From Hippophae tibetana (Eukaryota > Streptophyta > Magnoliopsida > Rosales > Elaeagnaceae), in contig CM072802.1 in assembly GCA_037013495.1 (NCBI GenBank), forward strand, positions 43,004,501-43,068,500: a stretch of DNA of 64,000 bases, in the 5' to 3' direction. Positions 13,467 through 25,410 of this stretch are shown one piece after another (the stretch's first letter is position 1; the number at the start of each line of letters is the position of its first letter). The notes under the pieces are model-generated. The model did no database searches and was not told the DNA's origin. It worked only from the letters and a program-made list of their open reading frames with translations. The position numbers and the translations under genes were made by a program.

Positions 13467-13904
13467 GTACCCTCATGGGTAACCCCCAAAATATCCCAAA
13501 CACCATATCGGTTTCAATGTGAGAATTATGGCAAAATTCATCAATAGATTCAACACTGCATAAAGTATCTATACATTCGATTTGAAAATATTCTTTTAAA
13601 ACACACCTAGAAACTAAAATTACGATTATATATTTTGTTCATAAATATTATCAATATTAATATAAACATAACACACCTTTCTGAGTCAATCATCATTTAG
13701 TACACTTTGTCATTGACATGACATCTAGGGTGAAAAATATTTTTCTTCGGTTACACCATAGAATTTCCTCACACTATCATCTCAAGTGTTTAGCTATCAA
13801 GTTGATCACTTTGGTATTCTTTAGTTCCTTAGCAAACAAAGTCTTCAATTAAGAGATCAATTAACACGAAACAATAACCAATAAACCAAGATAGAATAAG
13901 AAAA

Positions 13905-14303
13905 AAAATGATTTTTGGGACTTAACTAAAGGACAATTATGGACAAGCAAATAGACGCAAAAATGGGTATAAACAAATGCGGGACAATAACTGACAGCAA
14001 GAACAATATTTGGAGCTCAAAAATGGGTACTCGCCAAAAATTCCTCAAAATTAGACCCAAGAATTGGCGGACAGCAAGTGAAAATTCTGGGCAGCAAGCA
14101 CCGTACGAAATTGGACAAGGAGTTAATCCTAAAAAGTGGACGTAAATGACAGCTTTAGACTCTAAATGAACAGTTTTTGGGCAATAAAATGCCGAACAAT
14201 GGGGGGTAAAACTGGGCAATTTGTTTGTGATCAGATTCGGATAGTAAATGAAAATATGGACACTAAATATAATGTTTAAGACACTAAAACTCTCCTATAA
14301 TAC
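13905..14303. other. No gene recognised
   Basis: A short open stretch on each strand near 13926-14219, but without recognisable domains. The composition is somewhat richer in G and C than its neighbours, with repeated words such as GGACA and CAGCAAG. Origin unknown. Confidence 0.3.
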
Positions 14304-14885
14304 TGGCCTGCAAACGAGTAGTTACAAACAAAGTTTGGTCCGAACTTGGGATGTATTTTAACAGTAGATAATTGAAATTGTGATTATCTGTAAAAATTTG
14401 AACGATTTTTTCTAAAAATAATAATAATCGAAAAGACATATAACGAGAATGATTATTGCAATACTAAAATTATAGTTAACAAAAACTGAATATATGTTAA
14501 TATTATTATATATATATATAATTACATAAAAATATATATTTTTAATAATAAAATATACAATATTCTGTATAATTAGATTACATTTTATTTATTCTTACTT
14601 TATATATTTTTTATTTTACTTAAAAACATGTACTAAAGAGTTAAAAAATAAAAATTAATGTCAATATTTTAAATAATATGATAGAGTAAGAATTGCGTTA
14701 ACATTTAATTTTTTTAAACTAAAAATATTTTTTAATAAATGTTAAAAAATAATGAACGTGATTAAACTACAAAGAAATTGCGACTAACTCATGACTCATG
14801 ATTATTGACCAAATGTACCTTAAACTTGTGCTGGATGATTATGATTATTAGTATAGTCGTTACTATTCGTCCCGCATCCATTCAT
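14304..14885. mobile_element. Possible MITE (DNA transposon remnant)
   Basis: The left edge GGCCTGCAAACGAGTAGTTA and the right edge, read inward on the minus strand as TGGATGCGGGACGAATAGTA, are imperfect inverted repeats around a highly AT-rich interior of about 580 bases. Target duplications could not be confirmed. Confidence 0.3.
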
Positions 14886-15244
14886 AGTCCCAACTTATCA
14901 ATAAATTTAAGCATAAGATAACTATTAAATTTTAAGATTTAAAGCCAAAAAGTTTAGGATCAAATTTGAAATCAAATTTTAAACTCCAAAATTTCAATAA
15001 TATTAGAATTTTGGCTCAACAATTATGCTGATTTTAGGGGAGTTAAATTACTCCAAAATCCAAATAACAAATCAATTTTTTAAAAAGCACAATTTTAAAA
15101 CAACCTTTTCCTTTTCTTCTCTTTCTTGTTCTACTGTACTTTTATGTATATATATACTCAAATAAACAATTGTTTAGGAAAAAATACTAATTCACGAATA
15201 AAATGCAAAAAATGTGAAACTTTAAAAGTAAATATTGAAACTTT

Positions 15245-17640
15245 AAGGTAAAGATTAAAACAATAGGGAAAATGAATAGGAAAGAGAAAAGAAGCACATA
15301 TTAAGAAACAGAAGAAGGAATTGACTCAAACGAACTCTAACATTAACCTGACACAATGACAAAAAAATAAAAATTAGGAACATTAATAAGAAAATCCAGA
15401 CAAATAAGACTAAAAGGAAAGACAAAATATAGGAATCTAAATTTTTAGAGTTTGAGTCTAATACCAACTTATGCAAATCCAAAAGACAAGCGCATTGAAT
15501 CCACCAACAAGATAACGATTAAGTTGAAAAAAAAGCTTAAAAAGTTCAGATTTTAATAGAACCTTGACTCATTGTGATGTAAATCCCGTAGTACAAATCT
15601 TGAAACGCAGAGCCAACCTATATTTGAGAACTTCAAGAACAGATCTAGAAACCTAATAATAATATATGGTGATCTAACCCATGAAAGCTAAATTTCAGAT
15701 TGTAAGAAGGACCTTGTTCCATTGGCTATAGAATAGCCAAGAATCAAAGTTATTATTGTGGAATAAGAGGTGTCGCAAGGTTTCTCAAGCCTTGATAAGT
15801 TATTTTGATGCCACAAGTTTTCTTAAGTCTTGATAAGCTGTAGTTTGTGTTAGAAATACAAGAAGAGCTTAAAGCTCACAACTTCTCTAAAACAATATTC
15901 GTAATAAAGAATGATTACATACGGATAGATAACATATATTTATAGCAAAATATATCTAGCACTAATCATAACTAATAAAGGAACAAAACAAATCCTAGAA
16001 AATAAAAGTTGTGAGTCCTTTTTTGTCCTAGTAAACGTGAGAATTGAAAAACTAATATTTCTAGATGAATTGTAGCCTATTAAGTAAGCTTTTGATATAA
16101 TTTTAGATAGTCTAAATTAGATATCAGATGAGAAAGATAAGACATTATTATTGATAGTTGTTTAGGGTAACTTTCAAACACTCCATCATAGACCAAGGTT
16201 TTATCAAATATTAGACATTTGTTTGCCTCATTTTTGGTCGACTTGAAAAATCTTGGATATTTGAATATTTCTTGGATCATATAATTCCCTCCTTTTTCAA
16301 GAGGATTCATCCAAGAATCGTTAATAACCGATTCCATATTTCATGTTTCTACAAGATGATTTACAAAATTGGATAGCAAAAATTGGAATTTTATATGTGC
16401 ACAAACTTCCCAAAATTTATGTTACCAATATTATTTTTCAAGGTAGAACTCTAGGCAATTTTAGCCCCAAATAAAAAATCCCTAAATCGTGCCAAAAACA
16501 AAATAGGATTACCTTTAAATTAAATTGTGTACTTTAGAGTTTTAGAAAAACTGAAACTTTAGATCAACAATATTGGCACAATATAAGAGTTAATTTGAGA
16601 CTAAAATTCTTATTTTTCAATAAATCAAGAATTCTAATACAATCAAACTCTTTTTTTACACAAACTTTAAACAATCAAGAATGAAAAATTAACAAGAACA
16701 AAAGATAAAAACAAATATGATAGAGACAATAAGAAAAAAAGGACACACGGACAAAAAAGATGGATTATGACTCTAATGGATTCAACTTTAACCTAATACA
16801 AAGGGATAAGAATATGATTTTTTAGAGCCTGAGCTTTGATACCCATTGATGCAAACCCCATAGCACATATCTTGAAAGCCAAAGAAAACCTATGTTGAGA
16901 ACCTCAAGAACAAGTCTAGAAAACCCAACAACAATATATGGTGATCCAACTTAAGAAGGTTAAATTTCATATTGTAATAAGGACCTTAACCCATTTTCTA
17001 TAGTAGAGCCAAGAACTAAAATATCATTTTAGGATAAGAAGCACCACAAGGTTTCCAAAGCTTCTATAAGGTATTTGAATTCCACATGGTTTCTAAGCCT
17101 TAATAAGTTTTAGTTCGTGTTAGGAACACAAGAAGAGCTTAAAGCTCACAACTTTTCTAAATTTTATTTTATAGTAAAAATGATTATATATGGATGGATA
17201 ACATGTATTTATGGTTAAAAATATAAAGTACTAATCCTAATTAATAAAGGAATATCAAAATCCTATATATAAAAAAGATAATACAAATCTGCCCAGATTT
17301 AGTGGTATAGATTAGACCCATTTTTGGCCTAACAAATGCACGAATTGAAAAAATTGTATTTCTATATGAATTATAGCTCATTAAGTAAGTTTTCAAAATA
17401 AATTTTGGTCATCTCAATTGGGTTTCAAAAAGATACGACATTAATAGTGACAACTATTCAAGGTAACTTCAAAATTGAGAATTTTTTCAAATTGATTTCA
17501 AGTTACTTCAAGCCCAAATACTCGACACATGTTATAGTTTTTTCAAGTCTTGGACTTTTCTTGGCCTTATTTTTGGTCCACTTGGAAAATTTTGGACATT
17601 TGAATGTTTCATGGACTGTATCTATTTCTCATGAATTCCC
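15245..17640 (-). mobile_element. Two tandem Gypsy-derived units (tail, LTR-like segment, primer-site-like motif)
   Basis: Two direct copies, about 15245-16330 and 16680-17640, offset by about 1.27 kb over their best-matching part (for example AAGAAGAGCTTAAAGCTCAC in both). In the minus sense each carries a Gypsy C-terminal-tail-like stretch (the left copy reads SWMNPLEKGGNYMIQEI), an LTR-like segment, and a motif resembling a tRNA-Met primer site (GGGTATCAAAGCTC near 16845). Broken and old, with roughly a quarter of bases differing. Confidence 0.5.
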
Positions 17641-17644
17641 TTAA

Positions 17645-18880
17645 TTCAGTGTGTGAAAATTTTCACTTATATTGACCGGCCATATGGTTGAGACTTAGAG
17701 TATTTAAATAATCTCTTATTTTTATATAATTTTATTAGAAACATGACTCATAATTCTAATGAACTTTGAATCCTTCACATAACTAAATTTTGTAGTAATA
17801 ATAATTCAATTCCTTAATTCTCATAGTGTAGCTATTTGTTAGGATATGAATCCAAAAGTGAAATGTGATTTATAATTATATTACCAAAATTAGAATAAAT
17901 AAAATAGTTATATAATCATTTGCGTTGTTATTCATTTCATTAAGTAAATGTAAAATCCCTAAAGATTTGCATATGCTTAAACTTAGTGCATATAGGAATA
18001 TCTACAAGGTGATTGACTTTAAGTGAAATAATCTAAATGTCTATAATGAACAATAAAAGTTGCAATCTTTATTGCATCATTAGTATGATGTAACCCTAAT
18101 CCAGGGTGGCTGATATGGAGACATCTAGTTAGTGACACCTTGTATAATAGTAAATTATATAAGACTTGACTATATTTTTTAAAAATTCTATAAAGATCCT
18201 TTTAACCTATATCAGTTTCAATATATCAATCAATGACCATTTATAGGATGATCTTAATCCTGAGTTTTATAACTTTTCCCTTTTTGTAACACCTTGACAT
18301 TTGACTTACTCGATGATGCTCATACTGGTGGGCTAATATGACTCGGAGGTTATCTCACAAGTTGAGGATTCCACTCTGTCTATTTCGAATGATAGATAAT
18401 AGTTTCCTTGTTTAAAAAATTAAGTGTTTATTCAATTGCATGCAATCTCATATGATTGCATATAGTTATTCAACATGAATCATGGATAATTAAAGACAAA
18501 AGGTATTTAGTAAGGTAAAACATAAACATTCATCTATATCGAATTATGGACTAGTTATGGACGATCACAATGTAGGTGGTAATATAATGGATTACTCAAA
18601 GTTAGGAAATTGAGTAAATAACACGTGTAAGTTTCAAGAGTTCAGTCTCAGTTTTTTTAAAAAGTAATTTTAGGATTTACGAGATTATTAATGAAATAAA
18701 ATGGTTAATTAAATATCAAATCTTGTTCAACTTTAATTGAAAATTCCATCAGTCACTAAGTGTGCTCCGTAACAATGATAAAATAATATTGTATTTCAAT
18801 AGATAGATAATTAATTATGAATTATTTATTTAAGCAAAATATATGTTAGTGTATGATAAGTGATAATTTATACATATTTT
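17645..18880. other. No gene recognised
   Basis: AT-rich DNA with frequent stops in all frames. No repeats, RNA genes or element ends recognised. Confidence 0.4.
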
Positions 18881-19039
18881 AATTATTAAATTCTTCATAT
18901 TTACACTTATTTTATTATTCTCATGTTATATAATTATTTATTTTATATTTCATGAAAACAATTGAGTTTTTATATTTTTTTGGGACTTTTTGGGATTTGT
19001 TTGGGTTTTTTATTAATTTTAATTGACAAATAGATGTAT

Positions 19040-20335
19040 GATCGACATGAATTTTGTGCAATGGGTAAGCAAATATACACATCGTAAACAAGTGATATAA
19101 TGATAAGAAAATATCATTTCCACGAAAACTATGTTATTATAAACTAATTTTAAAACTAAAAAATAAAGATCAATTTTGTGTTTTGAGAAAGCAAAACTAA
19201 AATAACTAAAAATAAATGGAAGTAATTAATTAACTCAAAATTAGCAATTAAGAAGATATATGAGAAATATGTATGAATATTTAATCCTTCAATTTTTTAA
19301 GCATGTGAATCACTAAAATCCCCTCCATATAATTACCAATCAATTATAAGATCAATTGAATCTAACCTAGCATGTATTCTTCTTTCAAGTACATATCATA
19401 TAATAATTAACATAATCACACGCTCATGTCAATTAAATTATATATTACTTATTAAGTCTATCAATTATGGATCACATACATAAGAATCTTACATCTCTAC
19501 CTAGAAACTATGCATGTTATTTAATCAAGACAAAGAATTAAATAATTATCTCAAATCTATTTAATTGCATCTATATATCAACTATGACAAAACAATTAAT
19601 AGTATAAAAATTATATTAAATATTGTAATTGAATTGAAATCATAATTAGGGTAAAAATATTAGATCATCACATGTAAAAAATTGGGTTCATGAAATTCTA
19701 GATTAATAAATTAGCTAGACATGATTGCGTTTATAAATCTCATTTTTCATAAAGAAAGACATGAAAATTGATAAATAAGGGAAAAGATAATAAATACAAT
19801 CAATTTCTTGAATTTTAGTATCAATCTTTTCTTGATTAATACATTGTATCTCCTATTGAACTCCTCTCTTCTCTTGGTAGTTACTGTATTTTTTCTCTTA
19901 ATTCTATGTTTTTTGATATTATTCATATTTTATAGGATGTTGTTTTGTATTTATATTAAAGATATTGTTTTAAAATTATACTGAAATTGGGATGTGAAAA
20001 AGAAATGGAAGTTGTGCACAATTTTTGCACTAGGAAGATATATATTACATTGACACATGTCAATATTTACGATTACAATATGAATAGTACATGGTATTTT
20101 TTTTCTAGAATTGGTATGCTATATACATCTACAAACCTGCTAAGCATAGCCTCTTGTGCTAAGTACATCCATGAATATTTTTAAATACATTCACCTCTTA
20201 AATATAAAAATATAAAAATCTTTGAAAAATCTCAAAAAATTATAGAACGTCAATATTTTCTTAATAAATATAAGATAATTAATTATTAGCTCTTACACTT
20301 ATATTTACATAATTAAACACAAATTAATTATTTTA
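19040..20335 (-). repeat. Probable LTR of an Athila/Tat-like non-coding element
   Basis: In the minus sense the 3' half ends with a layout known from Tat-group LTRs: TTCGTGGAAATGATATTTTC, then TATCACTTGTTTACGATG, then TTGCTTACCCATTGCAC, comparable to the 'GGGAACGA...CACTTG...' ends of that group. A TGATAAGTGATAATTTATAC motif at about 18880, in the opposite sense, may be the start of another copy. Boundaries are approximate. Confidence 0.4.
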
Positions 20336-21879
20336 GCATAAAACAAGATAAATAATTAGTTTAAAAGTGAATTCATAGAGTATCAATGTACTTAGAATGA
20401 AATGTGAATTTTCGTAACAATGTGAATGTACTTAGAAAAATGTGTATGTACTTAACAAAATAGCACCCAAAATGGTGTTATTTTAAACCAACTCGAGTCA
20501 GATGACACTCAGCCTTTAATTCGTCTCCTTCAAAGGCGTGCCAAACGATGTGTCACTTGGTTCTATTCTTCAATCCCTAAAAAATGACATGTCATTCGAC
20601 CATTAGATCCATATCCCTCAATGCATCGCATCATTCACTATTCACATGTTGATTTCAAATGTTGACACATGGAATATTGTATTGTATCCATTTTACTCTA
20701 TTTGATGGTCCAAACTTCTTCTAACCATAAAACTCAAAATAGAATTTATATAAATACCCACAAAATATATTTTTGAAGAGGATTTGGAGATGAATTAAAA
20801 AAAATAGAGAGAAATTAGAAAATTTATCTTGGAACATTTTGAAGTGCTTTTGAAGATAAATTCAAGAATAAATTTAGAGATTAGCATATCTAATTGAATT
20901 GGCTTCATTGATTGACGTATCTAATTAAATTGGCTTCACTTTCTCATTAAAAAATAAGAATTTTGTAACTTACTTCTCTTTATAATTATGAATTATTTAG
21001 TTATTTTATTATATGTGTTGAATTTTATGTCTAACTAAATAATTCATTATGATTATGGGTAATTCCAAGTCTTAAATTATGATTTAATATGAATTATGTT
21101 ATGATTTGAATAAAGTTTCAATTATTATTTTCTTGATGTGTGTAATGTCATGTTTGAATGTCAAAGCATGTTAATTATTGAATAAGATGTACAATTAATT
21201 TGATATTTAGTTTTGTTTATTATTAGATTATGAAGTTAGTATAAAATTACAAATTTTTGTAATGAACAAATAAGTTTTAATTTTTATTACAATTGAAATT
21301 AAATGCTTAAATGAAAAATTATTAACAATAACAATTAAAAATTCTAAGTTGTTCAAGAGTTAAATCGATAAATAACCGAGTTGTAAGTCAATTAAATTTA
21401 ATTATAATCTAGCAGCAAAGATAAGCCTGTAATTACATGTTTCTTTTATTATTTTAATTTTTTTTATCTTTGCTATGTTCTTGTATGTTATTTTATTTTC
21501 TACAAAAAAATTCAAAAATCCAACATTTATTTTATTTGTAAAATTTTAAGATTTTATTTTAAACTAATAATTAAAAATTAAATCTTCTCAATATGCAAGT
21601 AATGACCCTTACATGCAATTATATTTATAACAATATAATTTATTTATTTTTAAAAAGTAAAAAAATAAGGTTAAATATTTGATAGTCTAACTTAGATACC
21701 ATCAAAATTTTGACGTTGTACTGCAAGTGATTGATTTAAAAATTTCCTACTATATAATTTTTTTGTTTTTATTTTTTCGTTTATTTTTTTACTTATATTT
21801 ATTTTTTCCTACCTGCTATTTTTTTCTTGAAGTTTTTAATAGAACCATCATTAAATTATATGGTGACATATCACCGTAT

Positions 21880-22860
21880 ATTTAATGAATTTCATGCATA
21901 TTATTTTGAACCACAAAAAAGCAATTGAGAGCCTATTAATGTTAGGGATGGATTTGAAAATCAAAGGCTTATGTATGATCCAAATTTTAACATGTATGAT
22001 GCAGGATGATGGTACCATTAATACACAAGCTATTCATATAGAAATCTAGTAGCCATTTTCAACATCACACCTAACTTTACGTTCTCAATATAACTACCTA
22101 CTCCAACCACTCAAGGTAAGTCTCTTGAAGAAATTGTAGATTCCTTAGTTGCTCACACTTTGGAATCTCAACAGTAACGAGAAATTGCAAGGATAAATTT
22201 TGACATACAAGTTAACTAAGTAGTAGCAGCTATGGAAAGAATGGTAGCATGGAAAGTTGTTCAACCCTCCTAAACAAATACTAAACCTATAGAGTCTATC
22301 AATGCCGTTATTGTGGATAGTAGTAAGCAGCTAGAGGAACCCTAAAAAGTCCCTACAAATCATATATCCGAAGAAGGGATTAATGAAGAGGAAAAGACCG
22401 TCACACCCTAAGAATCAAATGTGACACCAAAGGTTGTATCCAAATCTTTCATTTTTACCGATGACCTTACTTCATCCTTTTCCAACATGCTTGAAAATTC
22501 AATAAAGCATGATCATGAAAAGGAAAATTGGAGACATTCCCCAAGGATAACAAAGAGATAAGTGTCCCTACAAAGGATATTACCATTAAAATGCAAAGAT
22601 CCAGATTATATACTGCTAACTCAACAACTTAACATCACACACTTCAAAATCTTTCATAATGAAGGATGATAAAAGCGGCAACATCCAACTGAGGGTGTTA
22701 AACCAAATGCATTGTGGGAGGCAACCCACTAGATTTGTTTTGTACTTCTTTCTACTTAATTGTTTTTTTCTTTTTTCTTTTACATTATATTGATGCATAT
22801 GCTTACATTGAAGACAATGTAAGAATTAAGTACGGAGGAAAGTAAATATGTCTTTATATT
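21880..22860 (+). mobile_element. Athila/Tat-group Gypsy fossil: gag fragment and post-coding region
   Basis: The plus strand from about 21930 reads gag-like sequence (VDSLVAHTLESQQ), then GTGGGAGGCAACCCACTAGA at about 22710, the characteristic 'GGGAGGCAACCCA' of Athila/Tat elements, and ACATTGAAGACAATGTAAGA near 22810, which resembles the sequence before the polypurine tract in that group. No pol seen. Broken, old and possibly non-autonomous. Confidence 0.5.
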
Positions 22861-24985
22861 TATTATAAGTATTGTTTTGTTTGTTTCATTAGTTTAACAT
22901 GTTTTGGAAGCATTTTGTTTTTTGTTGATTATTTATTATATATTTAGGTTATCTATTATATATTTAAGTTAATTAGAATCAATAACTAGGCTTGGAAATA
23001 ATAATATGATATTTCTTTATTTTTTAATGTTATGTTTTAAATGATAATGAATGTTGGTACAATCTTGATATTATTCCTAAGTGAATTCAATTTTACGATA
23101 ACTTTGCTCAAAACTTACATACATAATAGCTAAGTTGGTGATGTTAAAAATTATGTGCTTGAAATTGGGAAAGATAATATGATTTCTTGAAACTTTACTA
23201 CGATTTTAATGAATATGATTAGGATGAAGGAACTTTTCTTTAAGCTTATCAAGGATAATACTAAATGTATATCTTGAAAAATGATTAAGGCAATATGATT
23301 AATCTTTTAATAAGTTGTCCTAACCATAATGTTATTGTCTTATCAAGACAACCATTTTAGTGAATTAATTTAAGCCTATATGAGTCATTTATTTGTATCC
23401 ACTCCTTAACCTTTAAACCAAACACTTTAACCATGTCCTATAATTCAAGAAAAACTAAAGTTGCACAAAAATAAATAGATTCTATAAAAATGTTAGAATG
23501 AGATTTAAGAGTATCAAATGTACTTAATTAATTAAATATCCAACACATGCAAAACAATCTTTATGTTATTGTATACCTCATATTATTATTATTATTACTT
23601 AAAAAAGAGACTATAATGGGATAACTTGCAAAGAAAAAATCAAATAGAGTGTGTATTAAAAACAATTAGCAAAAAACAAAAATCAATAATGATGTTTAGG
23701 TCCAAAATAATAAAATATAACCATATTTTATTGACATATTTTGGCCTTAAGATAGTGTTATTTATAGATCTTTTTCTCTTACTTCATGTACTCATAATTT
23801 TTTTGTTTTTTTTTTCATTTCATTGGATTTAACGAATATGCCTAGCCACATTACAACCAATGAAATTCATTTTAATTTTAGTAAATACTTTTGGTAAGTG
23901 AAGATATAACTTTAAAGAAAAGCTTACGATGTCCAATTATAATCTTAAAAAAATAGTGATGTTTTAATGAGAGAAATAATGTTTCAACTTTTTTGAGTTA
24001 CATGGTTTCATTATTGCTAATAAATGTTGACCACATAAACACTTTGAACATAATTAGTAACTAAAGCAAAGTGATGACTAGAGACAATGGTGTATGTTGA
24101 TAAATTATGAGTGTCATAAATTTTAAATTTAACATAAATATTAAAATGGTTAATTTGCTAGAAAAAATATTTATTTTTATTGATTAATTAAATTATATAT
24201 TATTTAATTGAATTAAATAATTATGTAACTAATTAATATAAAAAAAATGTATAATATATATATATACGGTGGCTTGTGCATGCTTGTTTGACAAGCAAGA
24301 ACATTTTGATAATTTTATAATAATCATAATTTACTTTAGCTTTGGAATTGAACACGGGTTTCAATTAGAATAATCTAGACAAATCACTTTTAGCTAAGAT
24401 TAAGAAAACTAGTTGTGCCTGAGATGAAACAATCATTCGTATTCGAGAAGCACGATTATTAGCGTCAAGAAAAGATAAGCCACGACCCTCTACAATGTTT
24501 TAAATCATTAATATTATCTTCTTTTAATAATGTTTAATTATTTTTTTATTAATATAATTGAACATGTGATTTAAAATGTCAAAATTAAAAAATTTATCGT
24601 TATATCACTAGGTTAATCATAGATTAAATTTTATTTTAAAAAAAATTAATATAGACATATATAATCTTTCATTTTGTTGAGATGGTAAAATTATGTCAAT
24701 AAATGGAGCTCAAATAACACCTAATATCTATTTATAGAAGTTTTCTCGTTCTAATCTTCCCACTTTTTACTTATAATTAAAGGTATAACATTAACGGTAG
24801 GTTCATTTTATATTAAATGAATTGTAACTTACTTCAAATCATTTAAAGTTTATGTGAGTTAAGTTCAACTCATATAACTTTTAAATGCACCTGCCTCTTT
24901 TAACTGCATTCCTTTAGTCCACTTTTTTATTAGAAATAGGAATTAGATTAAGATTGACTTATTAAGAGCTTATCTAAGGCTAACC
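22861..24985. other. No gene recognised
   Basis: AT-rich. It may partly be the continuation of the Athila/Tat fragment's non-coding sequence. No coding potential or repeats could be supported. Confidence 0.35.
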
Positions 24986-24989
24986 TAAG

Positions 24990-25090
24990 GCTTTTCTTAG
25001 ACGAAAGGGTGAGCGTCGAGTGGCCGGATGGACCTTCACTTCAAACTTGAGTTTTAAGCCTTTGAGCGAGAGCTAAATCCTTTTCGTGGT
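24990..25090 (-). other. Probable mitochondrial flank of the insert
   Basis: The GC-richer composition continues past the rps14 homology (for example CGTCGAGTGGCCGGATGGAC) and stops near 24985. This fits mitochondrial spacer DNA downstream of rps14, but the exact border is uncertain. Confidence 0.5.
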
Positions 25091-25337
25091 ACCTCGAGAT
25101 GCTAATCCACGAAAAACGATACGAGAAATTCAAAAGAACTCATATACGAAACGTGGAAATACATCGGTTTCTTACTCGTGCAAAGGAACTATTTCTTGGC
25201 AACTTGGACAACTTATAACGATGTTTGTCCCAGGAAGATCGAGATCTTTACAAAAGGCTTTAAAAATGGCGTCTCAATTCATATTTAGCCGCGAACAATC
25301 TACGTTTGTGATCTCGTATATTTCGCTTCTCCGACAT
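25091..25337 (-). pseudogene. rps14: Nuclear copy of mitochondrial rps14 (broken)
   Basis: The minus strand from ATG at 25337 reads MSEKRNIRDHKRRLFAAKYE and LRR, and further on RYKLSKLPRNSSFARVRNR. This is the ribosomal protein S14 of plant mitochondria, which normally has about 100 residues and sits directly after rpl5. Compared with the family sequence as I know it, at least three small deletions shift the frame: one after LRR, one near the PDLP...DKH region, and one after CIST. It therefore cannot make the whole protein. The base composition is clearly richer in G and C than the surroundings. An open frame on the opposite strand (25086-25409) is only its shadow. Confidence 0.92.
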
Positions 25338-25338
25338 C

Positions 25339-25410
25339 TTACTGAGTTTTCCCCTCATCTTTTTGCAAAAAGCCGATCCACGGTGGTTCGGTTGAGCATC
25401 ACTAGCTAAC
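25339..25410 (-). pseudogene. rpl5: Tail of mitochondrial rpl5, next to the rps14 copy
   Basis: The minus strand at 25380-25339 reads WIGFLQKDEGKTQ and TAA, one base before the rps14 ATG. Plant mitochondrial rpl5 ends WSGFLQKDEGETQ in the same position. This proves that a stretch of the mitochondrial rpl5-rps14 cluster was transferred, not an isolated gene. The sequence loses similarity above about 25400. Confidence 0.88.

Larger units (their letters stand above)
9200..13900 (-). mobile_element. SIRE/Maximus-like Ty1/Copia fossil, interrupted by a solo LTR
   Basis: Minus strand. Gag pieces lie at 11593-10400 (IEEFVGSLQTFEMSF, and a coiled-coil stretch with HNFGLFEHSNVLNSSIFGLE). RNase H lies at about 10150-9860 (LLWMKNML and [20 protein letters not shown]). 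A stretch near 9570-9640 recurs near 13560-13620 (shared TTGAAAATATTCT), suggesting remains of the two LTRs. The solo Athila/Tat LTR (11599-13466) sits in the gag-side half. Broken, with several breaks and much of pol missing. Confidence 0.65.

Noticed and set aside
18885-18905. TGATAAGTGATAATTTATACA as the start of an intact plus-strand LTR
   Set aside because: No matching end or target duplication was found, so it is kept only as a hint in the neighbouring entry.
25086-25409. 107-codon open frame on the plus strand
   Set aside because: It lies exactly antisense to the mitochondrial rps14/rpl5 copy and has no domain of its own.
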